From JAGLOK01 sp963677605 (lineage in GTDB: Bacteria; Bacillota; Clostridia; Christensenellales; UMGS416), in the NCBI GenBank assembly GCA_963677605.2, contig CAXXDX010000007.1, positions 806,001-870,000 on the forward strand: DNA of 64,000 bases. Reading direction: 5' to 3'. Below the pieces are notes generated by a model. That model saw nothing but the letters and a program-made list of their open reading frames with translations, searched no databases and had not been told where the DNA came from. Position numbers and translations under genes: made by a program. Positions 44,901 to 50,236 of this stretch are shown here, piece after piece; the stretch's first letter is position 1, and the number at the start of each line of letters is the position of its first letter.

Positions 44901-45796
44901 CAAGTGATGCAGCGGGATTGGTTCAGTTTACATCAGTACAATACGGCATATACACTATAAGAGAAACTTCCGCACCTGAGGGATATTTGCTGTCAAGTGA
45001 TGTTTTGACAGCTGTGATTACAACCTACGGAGAAACTGTAACGCCAAACCAAAGCTCTGTCACAAACAATCATATAAGGGGAAATGTTCAGGTTTTAAAG
45101 ACTGAAGAAGACGGAACGACCGCATTGCAGGGAGCAACGCTGTCTCTTTTTTCACCAAGCGACACCTCGTTTTCAACACCGCTTTATACTCAGGTTTCCG
45201 ATGCATCAGGCATAGTATTGTTTGAAGATGTTATATACGGAGACTATGTTGTTAAAGAAACTGCCGCTCCTGCCGGATTTTCCGTATCTGACAACACAAT
45301 AGATGTTTCTGTTTCATTGCAGGGTGTTACAGTCGATGCGGGAGTATATATAAATGAAGTGACAGTGGCGACTATTGAAGTACTCAAAAGGAACACCAGA
45401 TATGAGCCTTTGGCAGGGGCAACCTTTACACTGTACAATTCTTCGTCAGAAGCTATAGGAACAGCTACAAGCGGTGCGGACGGAATAGCTAGGTTTAACA
45501 ATATACCGTATGGCAATTACACTGTAAAAGAAACTAATCCGCCTTATATGTATCTTATTTCATATGATGTGATGGTGGCTGATATAACAACTGAAAGTAC
45601 TGTTCGGGTAATATCTACTAATGAAAGAAGCTCTTATTATCCGTGGCCGGACTCATCGCCAAACACAGGTGATGGAATTGAAGGGTTTGTTCTGGTCTTT
45701 TTAATGGGATTTATGGTTCTTATATGGATGCCATATATAGATAACAGAATAAAAAACAGGATTGCTTCAGTAAATCAGAGCAGACGGCAGGGATGA
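41915..45796 (+). CDS. Large cell-wall-anchored adhesin with isopeptide domains and SPNTG sorting signal
   Basis: A 1,293-residue secreted protein with a signal peptide (residues 1-32). Residues about 35-175 form an N-terminal collagen-binding/adhesion-type domain. Five repeats of about 130 residues follow, starting near 186, 316, 445, 590 and 719, each with a K-S/T-G-type start and a later VNQ/INQ-like Asn (isopeptide partners are inferred). Four SpaA/Cna-B domains start near 868, 963, 1056 and 1153, with Lys near the front (VIKVD, FSKLD, VLKTE, VLKRN) and a KET/RET-AP Glu at the end. The sorting signal is SPNTG near 1249, then a hydrophobic helix and a basic tail. Substrate of the sortase 4 bases downstream. 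Confidence 0.92.
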   Translation: MRLKKFAKNLAVILIAAIVISCILTPQTTAYADDLTSTLDFITSVILSDRAGNPFGPGDNVAKDAELRLTYEFAIPNTADVFDGDTFSLPIPSEIALSPGPSFDLVDSRNGGTIAVVSYVAGGLLLTFTDHAQNYSDITGNFYMELAFDESQIGNNEPYDIDFEVGGSTGTYTVQIDFDQPPPPETTVAKSGSYDPATKEITWTVVVNQEAVEVLDGVLTDSIPAGLTFVPGSVRINGSAADPADYSFSDPTLTYTFPTSFSNQQTVEFRTAVEESEFIFADSHGATVTESNSASLSHNGTTTASNSADVDIDINFIEKTGTYNGVRKQIDWTITINQIGITIPDAVVSDSLPAGLTLDTGSVEIDGSSVAVPSASVAYSDPDITFTLGAIAEEHTISFSTDVDPALYEQNGSAQYTNAAVLTGTNVPGNASDSNDGPVGVSSSVISKSGAGYDAENAEITWRITVNANTISIINPVVTDMIPLGQEYVLGSAVISGGSLSYSEGFSFDATDPDASHTGTLTYTFGTMSPSFTAGATIDQAYTIEFRTTVTDPNVYAANRTNVSYSNAATITGDNIPQSSNTGTQPVTSEVIDKSNQGYDYATREISWQIQVNQNEMDLDNVVISDTIEAGQEYVSGSFQITSVSGTQTGVFSNVAPTWTYTFDGPIAEEYIITFKTLVTDISVFETNGTKSFSNSAEITTNLVPTGVINTDSQPVNNTVIGKTGDYTTGNTFIDWTITINTNDIPLSNGIITDQLQEGLALDTSSVKLYHATVNPGDGSLVQGAEILGLTSDNVSYDIDTRLFEFAIPSPVSGGYILTFSTDVTDKSQSPFVNTASFNGSGQPNTGEEAPINVAWAGSGSSGTGDVGSMEVIKVDAEDNSILLQGAVFELEDKYGNIVKRVTSDASGSALFDRLRFDVNYIVHEVTAPTGYTLSSEDYLFQIDSALSNKNLTYQYENDRIYGIIEFSKLDEDSNPLQGAIFTLYNSDSNPIATATSDAAGLVQFTSVQYGIYTIRETSAPEGYLLSSDVLTAVITTYGETVTPNQSSVTNNHIRGNVQVLKTEEDGTTALQGATLSLFSPSDTSFSTPLYTQVSDASGIVLFEDVIYGDYVVKETAAPAGFSVSDNTIDVSVSLQGVTVDAGVYINEVTVATIEVLKRNTRYEPLAGATFTLYNSSSEAIGTATSGADGIARFNNIPYGNYTVKETNPPYMYLISYDVMVADITTESTVRVISTNERSSYYPWPDSSPNTGDGIEGFVLVFLMGFMVLIWMPYIDNRIKNRIASVNQSRRQG

Positions 45797-45800
45797 ATTC

Positions 45801-46568
45801 ATGAAAATATGGAGAATTATTAAGATTGCCGTATTATTTGTTGCGGGAGCATGCTTTATTTATAGCGGATTTAGGATAGTACGGTATATAAGCGACGGCA
45901 ATAAGCAAAATCAGCTGAATTCAAGTATAAAACAAATGGTTAAATTGGATGAGCCGGAAAGCGCGCTTTCATATGAGCTGCCGGAAAATACAGTCTCCGA
46001 GAAGCTTACAGTTTATGAAGAGGAATATAACAAGCTGCAGGAAGTATGCTCTGATGCAATAGGATGGATAACGATATCAAACACGAATGTAGATTATCCG
46101 ATTTTACAGGCTTCTGACAACGAGTTTTATCTAAATCATGATATAAATAAAGATGAGTCAATACGCGGCAGTATATTTTTAGACTGGAAAAATCATATAG
46201 ATGATCAGCATATTGTTGTTTACGGACACAATATGAAAGACGGAAGTATGTTCGGTGACCTTAAAAACTATAGAAAAGAAGAGTTTTACAGGGTAAATTC
46301 AGTTATTGAAATAAATCTTGGCGGAGAAAACACATGGTGGGAGATTTTCTCTGTCCGATATACTGATGCCACACCATATTGCACTGCTTTTGCAGATTCG
46401 GATGATTTTTATACTTATGTATCGCGGTTTAAAACGCAGTCGCTTTATGATACGGGAACAGAAATAGAAAAAACAGACAGAGTGCTTACTCTTTCCACTT
46501 GCTCCAAGGTTTTCAATAACGCAAGATTTGTTGTTCATGCGGTAGAGATTGAGAAACCGAACGGATAA
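45801..46568 (+). CDS. srtB: Class B sortase
   Basis: The 255-residue protein has an N-terminal membrane helix (about 8-28) and the class B sortase core: H143 in VVYGHN, C234 in TLSTC and R242 in NARFVVHA, the catalytic triad. It should cleave SPNTG between Thr and Gly and join the adhesin to peptidoglycan. In C. difficile SrtB recognises (S/P)PXTG signals, which fits the neighbouring substrate. Start is 4 bases after the adhesin stop, so the two are translated together. Confidence 0.93.
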   Translation: MKIWRIIKIAVLFVAGACFIYSGFRIVRYISDGNKQNQLNSSIKQMVKLDEPESALSYELPENTVSEKLTVYEEEYNKLQEVCSDAIGWITISNTNVDYPILQASDNEFYLNHDINKDESIRGSIFLDWKNHIDDQHIVVYGHNMKDGSMFGDLKNYRKEEFYRVNSVIEINLGGENTWWEIFSVRYTDATPYCTAFADSDDFYTYVSRFKTQSLYDTGTEIEKTDRVLTLSTCSKVFNNARFVVHAVEIEKPNG

Positions 46569-46607
46569 AAATGTGAGAATTTGAGCTATAGGATATTTTC
46601 AGCATTT

Positions 46608-46793
46608 TTATATGTTTTTATCACGGAAATGTCTCGGAGACATTCTTTCATATTCTATAAACACTCGACAGAATGTTCTGCTGTTTGTAAATCCCGATTT
46701 GCGGGCGATATCGCTGATGTTCCATTCAGTTCCGATAAGCAGTTGTTTCGCTTTTTCTACGCGCACCATATGAATATATTCAGGCAGGCTCAT
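46608..46793 (-). pseudogene. AraC HTH remnant (truncated)
   Basis: The 61 codons encode only the end of an AraC HTH domain: MSLPEYIHMVRVEKAKQLL, WNISDIARKSGFTNSRTF. The sensor and first helices are missing and a stop codon (TAG) lies four codons upstream in frame. The region is probably the tail of a regulator lost by deletion. The opposite-strand frame (46581-46853) is its shadow. Confidence 0.75.
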
Positions 46794-46917
46794 ATTTGCA
46801 TGCTAAATAATAGATTGAAAAAAGAACTTTACTGCTTCGATGAAAAAAATTAATAATAGTAGTAGTTACTATAAAAGCATATTAAGTAAACTGCTTTATT
46901 CTTATTTTTTAAAATAC

Positions 46918-46938
46918 AGAGGCTTATAGCCTCTTTTT
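46918..46938 (+). terminator. Intrinsic terminator
   Basis: AGAGGC (46918-46923) and GCCTCT (46929-46934) with five T to 46938. It ends transcription before the macro-domain gene. The remaining sequence of 46569-47023 holds only the AraC remnant and AT-rich DNA. Confidence 0.72.
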
Positions 46939-47023
46939 CCTGAGGCTTAGCTTTTATTGTTCATATAAAAATATAAGAAAAATATGTTAAAATGGAGTTT
47001 ATTAAACAAAGGGAACTAACTAT

Positions 47024-48040
47024 ATGCCATTAACGATTGTAAGAAATGATATAACGAAAATGGAGACCGATGCAATTGTTAATGCTGCCAATAATGCTTT
47101 ACAAATGGGGGGCGGTGTTTGCGGTGCGATTTTTAATGCGGCAGGAGTGAAGAAACTTCAAAAAGAGTGCAATGCTATCGGATATTGCGAAACAGGCCAG
47201 GCAGTAATTACAAAAGGTTTTGATTTGCCTGCAAAACATATAATCCATACCGTAGGACCTGTCTGGAAAGGCGGAACAAATAACGAACCTGAGCTGCTGC
47301 ATGACTGCTACATAAATTCACTAGACCTTGCGTTTAAATATAAGTGTGAATCAATAGCATTTCCGCTCATTTCATCAGGCATATATGGTTACCCTAAAGA
47401 TAAGGCTTTGGAAATTGCCAATGATGCAGTCTCTGAGTTTCTTTTAAATAATGAGATGACAGTATATATTGTTGTATATGACAAAACCTCATTTGAAATG
47501 AGCAGTAATCTTTATGACTCTATTAAGCAATATATTGATGATGTTTATTTTGAAGAACATTATTTAAAGAGACAAATAAAGCATATAGAGATATCAAAAA
47601 TGGAGTCCCAATCATTAGGGGATGAAGCGATAAGCTTTGAAGAACTGCCTCTTATGTCAAGCTCTTTTGCAGGAGAAGCTCTAACAGACATTTTGGAGAA
47701 ATTGGATGAAACGTTTTCAGAAATGCTGCTCAGGCTAATTGATGAAAAAGGCATGACAGATCCGCAAGCTTATAAAAAAGCCAACATCAATAGAAAGCAT
47801 TTTTCCAAAATAAGAAATAATAAAGATTATAGTCCGAGTAAAGCCACTGCATTGGCTTTTGCTATAGCGCTTGAGCTTAATCTTGATGAAACTCTTAACT
47901 TGCTAGAGAAAGCCGGTTACACATTATCGCACAGCAGTAAGTTTGATATCATTATTGAATATTTTATTAAAAGAAAACAATATAACATCTTTGAGATAAA
48001 CGAAGCATTGTTTGCGTTTGATCAGTCTTTGCTTGGTTAA
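47024..48040 (+). CDS. Macro-domain (ADP-ribose) protein with C-terminal HTH-like region
   Basis: The 338-residue protein has a macro domain in residues 1-160: VNAANNALQMGGGVCGAIF near 21-39 and SSGIYGYPKDKA near 117 are the ADP-ribose-binding loops, similar to MacroD/YmdB enzymes that remove ADP-ribose or O-acetyl groups. After a linker, residues about 225-338 hold a helical region (YKKANINRKHFSKIRNNKDY, KATALAFAIALELNLDET) like a XRE-type DNA-binding domain. Such macro-HTH fusions occur in Firmicutes and are not well described. The next gene is a VWA protein 79 bases on. Confidence 0.9.
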   Translation: MPLTIVRNDITKMETDAIVNAANNALQMGGGVCGAIFNAAGVKKLQKECNAIGYCETGQAVITKGFDLPAKHIIHTVGPVWKGGTNNEPELLHDCYINSLDLAFKYKCESIAFPLISSGIYGYPKDKALEIANDAVSEFLLNNEMTVYIVVYDKTSFEMSSNLYDSIKQYIDDVYFEEHYLKRQIKHIEISKMESQSLGDEAISFEELPLMSSSFAGEALTDILEKLDETFSEMLLRLIDEKGMTDPQAYKKANINRKHFSKIRNNKDYSPSKATALAFAIALELNLDETLNLLEKAGYTLSHSSKFDIIIEYFIKRKQYNIFEINEALFAFDQSLLG

Positions 48041-48045
48041 AAAAT

Positions 48046-48067
48046 GTCGCTTTGTATGCGACCTTTT
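48046..48067 (+). terminator. Short hairpin with T run
   Basis: GTCGC (48046-48050) pairs with GCGAC (48058-48062), then CTTTT. Weak attenuator between the macro and VWA genes. Confidence 0.5.
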
Positions 48068-48119
48068 AAACATTGAGTTTTGATATTCTTGTTCTATCAA
48101 TTGAAAGGCGGAAATCAAA

Positions 48120-48764
48120 ATGAAAAAAGGTTTAACTGAATTAGTATTTATACTGGATAAAAGCGGCTCGATGTCGGGCTTGGAAGGCGACACTATAGGC
48201 GGTTTCAACTCAATGCTTAAAAAGCAGAAAGAGGAGAAAGGCAAAGCTATAGTAACAACAGTGCTTTTTGACAATAACTATTGTATTTTGCATGACAGAA
48301 TCGATATCAAGGGGATAATGCCCATAACCGCAAAAGAATATTTTGTGGAAGGAACAACGGCTCTTTTAGACGCAGTCGGCAAAACAATAAGCAAAATTTC
48401 CAACGCTCATTTGCATACAAGCGAAAAAGAAAGACCGGAAAAAGTTTTGTTTGTAATAATTACAGACGGAATGGAAAACGCCAGCAGGGAATACTCGTAT
48501 AAACAAATAAAGACTATGGTTGAGATGCAAAAATCTGAACACCTCTGGGAGTTTATTTTCCTTGGAGCAAATATAGACGCCGCTGAAACAGCAGGAAAAT
48601 TCGGTGTCGGGGCAGACAGAGCTGTTAACTATCACGCTGACAGTGAAGGATTGAAAGCCAGCTATGAAGCTGTTGCATGTGCCGTGAGTGAAATGCGCGT
48701 AAACAATAGCATGACCAACAATTGGCGTAAAGATGCCGATAAAGATTTTAGGAGCAGAAAATAA
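48120..48764 (+). CDS. VWA-domain protein (TerY-like)
   Basis: The 214-residue protein is a von Willebrand A domain from end to end. ELVFILDKSGSMSG is the MIDAS metal site (DxSxS), with the later Thr (EGTTALLDAVG near 80) and Asp (ITDGMENAS near 118). VWA proteins hold partner proteins in a metal-dependent complex; TerY-like ones occur with tellurite-resistance and stress modules. A ribosome site AAAGGCGG precedes the start. It stands between the macro protein and an HD ppGpp-hydrolase-like protein. Confidence 0.88.
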   Translation: MKKGLTELVFILDKSGSMSGLEGDTIGGFNSMLKKQKEEKGKAIVTTVLFDNNYCILHDRIDIKGIMPITAKEYFVEGTTALLDAVGKTISKISNAHLHTSEKERPEKVLFVIITDGMENASREYSYKQIKTMVEMQKSEHLWEFIFLGANIDAAETAGKFGVGADRAVNYHADSEGLKASYEAVACAVSEMRVNNSMTNNWRKDADKDFRSRK

Positions 48765-48785
48765 TTAACAAAGGAGATATAGATA

Positions 48786-49316
48786 TTGATAAATAAAGCT
48801 ATACAATTTGCAACCAAAGCACATGATGGGCAGTTTAGAAAGGCAACCAAGATACCTTATATATTACATCCGCTTGAGGCCGCTGCGATAGTATCCGGAA
48901 TTAAAAGCGACGAAGAACTGATTGCGGCAGCTGTTTTACATGATATTCTTGAGGAAACGGAATATACGATTGAAGATATTACAGAGCAGTTTGGTAAAAG
49001 AGTTGCGGAACTAGTGGCATCTGATACGGAAGATAAATCTAAAACGTGGGAAGAAAGAAAATCTAACACAATAGATTATCTTGCGAAAGTGAAGGATAAA
49101 GATATTTTAATCGTTACTTTGGGAGATAAGTTGTCCAATATCCGTTCTATTTACAATGATTATTATAGATTGGGTGATGAAGTATGGAAAAGGTTTAATA
49201 AAGGGAAAGAAGATCAAGGCTGGTATTACAATAGTCTGGCAAGCAGCATGAAGGCATTAAACGGTATTCCTGCGTTTGAGGAATATAAAAGGTTGGTAAA
49301 AGAGGTTTTTGGGTAA
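48786..49316 (+). CDS. Small HD hydrolase of the RelA/SpoT (MESH-like) group
   Basis: The TTG start at 48786 is supported by AAAGGAG about 10 bases upstream. The 176-residue protein is a single HD domain: HDGQFRK near 14, ILHPLEAA, AAVLHDILEETEY near 56-68 with the metal-binding His-Asp, and TLGDKLSNIRSI near 120. This is the pattern of small alarmone hydrolases that degrade (p)ppGpp, without a synthetase domain. It could be a stand-alone regulator of the stringent response. Ends at the edge of the integrative element. Confidence 0.88.
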   Translation: MINKAIQFATKAHDGQFRKATKIPYILHPLEAAAIVSGIKSDEELIAAAVLHDILEETEYTIEDITEQFGKRVAELVASDTEDKSKTWEERKSNTIDYLAKVKDKDILIVTLGDKLSNIRSIYNDYYRLGDEVWKRFNKGKEDQGWYYNSLASSMKALNGIPAFEEYKRLVKEVFG

Positions 49317-49348
49317 GATAAAGGTAAAACTAAACAGCGAGTAACAAA

Positions 49349-49380
49349 AAAGCCACTGAAACTTACTTTTCAGTGGCTTT
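49349..49380 (-). terminator. Perfect 13-bp terminator hairpin
   Basis: AAAGCCACTGAAA (49349-49361) pairs fully with TTTCAGTGGCTTT (49368-49380), followed by a T run on the minus strand and fewer T on the plus strand. It was probably the terminator of the tRNA-Ser gene whose 3' end remains at 49386-49408, and can also end the HD hydrolase transcript. Confidence 0.88.
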
Positions 49381-49385
49381 TGCTG

Positions 49386-49408
49386 TGGCGGAGAAGGAGG
49401 GATTTGAA
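49386..49408 (-). other. tRNA-Ser 3'-end remnant (attachment site of integrative element)
   Basis: Read on the minus strand, these 23 bases give TTCAAAT (T loop), CCCTC (T-stem 3' strand), CTTCTCC (acceptor 3' strand), the discriminator G and CCA. G73 and the GGAGAAG acceptor stem fit tRNA-Ser. The match stops right after the T loop, and no 5' half follows. A tRNA 3' end alone is the usual product of tyrosine-recombinase integration at a tRNA gene. Confidence 0.75.
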
Positions 49409-49523
49409 TTATCCTATAAATAAAAAAGCAATAAAATCATGATAAAATATATTCAAATAAATTTATATGAAGCCACTAATTAGTGGTTATTTATTATATT
49501 AAGTATAATTAAATGAAATTGTT

Positions 49524-49574
49524 TAAGGGGTAAAATAAGGGGTATCTTTAAACATAAGGGGTAAAATAAGGGGT
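49524..49574. repeat. Direct repeats TAAGGGGT x4 (possible integrase arm sites)
   Basis: TAAGGGGT occurs at 49524, 49536, 49555 and 49567: two identical 20-bp blocks 31 bp apart, each with two copies 12 bp apart. They lie about 120-190 bp inside the element from the att remnant, where tyrosine integrases have arm-binding sites. Confidence 0.6.
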
Positions 49575-49689
49575 CAGATTTAAAACAGGAATTTGAAATG
49601 AGTATTATCTTTAACACAATAGGTTATTGTAATAAAGAATACGTACATGTATAATATGGAATTATTAACACTCATAGACAAAAAATGCA

Positions 49690-49717
49690 TAGACAATACT
49701 ATAATTTGTGCTATAAT
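49690..49717 (+). promoter_or_regulatory. Promoter of the HD-PRTase operon
   Basis: TAGACA (49690-49695) and TATAAT (49712-49717) with a 16-bp spacer, about 100 bases before the start at 49820. A second CATAGACAA copy at 49673 overlaps the upstream side and might be an operator half site. Confidence 0.55.
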
Positions 49718-49819
49718 GTATAGGCGACCGAATTTTGCACTTTTCCTTTGCTTTATTTTGGTCTTTTAAAAACCGTTTTTCTGTATTTAGTAATATAACA
49801 TCAATTTTGAGGAAAAGAT

Positions 49820-50236
49820 ATGTTTTACAACGAAGAACTAATATTCATAGAAATGTTTATGTATGCAATATGTAGTAAAGGGATAAGAGAAATACCATTT
49901 TCGAATGATAAATTTAATAATGGAATTAGTGCAATAGATAAATACTTGAGAGAATCGATAGATGAAGATAAATACGATTTAATAATGAATTTATTTATTA
50001 AAAATCCTATTTATAATGAATATGATAAAATAATAAAAGGTATAATGGAAACAAATGGCAGATTATGCTCTTTCCCAATAAAAAATCCTGTATGGGAAAC
50101 GCTTATCCTAAACAGTTGTAGTCAAAACACTGCTACGAAAATGTTAGACCTATATACAGATACTGTGTTTCCAAAAGAAATAATATGTAATGTTGCAGAT
50201 AAATTTATAGAATCAATAAATTATGATGTTGCCTAA
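49820..50236 (+). CDS. Uncharacterised 138-residue protein of the HD-PRTase operon
   Basis: A mostly helical protein of 138 residues, no signal or membrane segment, with a rather acidic N-terminal half (YNEELIFIEMFMYAI, AIDKYLRESIDEDKYD). I do not recognise a domain. The stop TAA overlaps the start ATG of the next gene (TAATG), so the two are translationally coupled and probably form a complex. A GAGGAAAAG ribosome site precedes it. Its AT content is above that of the chromosomal flank. It may act as a regulator, inhibitor or adaptor of the HD-PRTase protein (inference). Confidence 0.75.
   Translation: MFYNEELIFIEMFMYAICSKGIREIPFSNDKFNNGISAIDKYLRESIDEDKYDLIMNLFIKNPIYNEYDKIIKGIMETNGRLCSFPIKNPVWETLILNSCSQNTATKMLDLYTDTVFPKEIICNVADKFIESINYDVA

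Larger units (their letters stand above)
49317..49819. other. Intergenic region: terminator, att remnant, arm-type repeats and promoter
   Basis: About 500 bp without a gene. Contents in order: terminator, tRNA-Ser remnant, AT-rich DNA, the 20-bp repeat TAAGGGGTAAAATAAGGGGT at 49524-49543 and again at 49555-49574, the pair CATAGACAA at 49673 and 49688, and a promoter at 49690-49717. Confidence 0.7.

Noticed and set aside
46581..46853. Plus-strand 90-residue frame
   Set aside because: It is opposite the AraC remnant, which reads as a clear HTH on the minus strand.
49386..49460. An intact tRNA-Ser gene
   Set aside because: Only the T loop and acceptor 3' strand remain; the sequence after the T loop does not pair, so there is no cloverleaf.
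49524..49574. Replication iterons
   Set aside because: Possible, but the copies are next to the att end and 12 kb from the initiator gene; arm sites are more likely.
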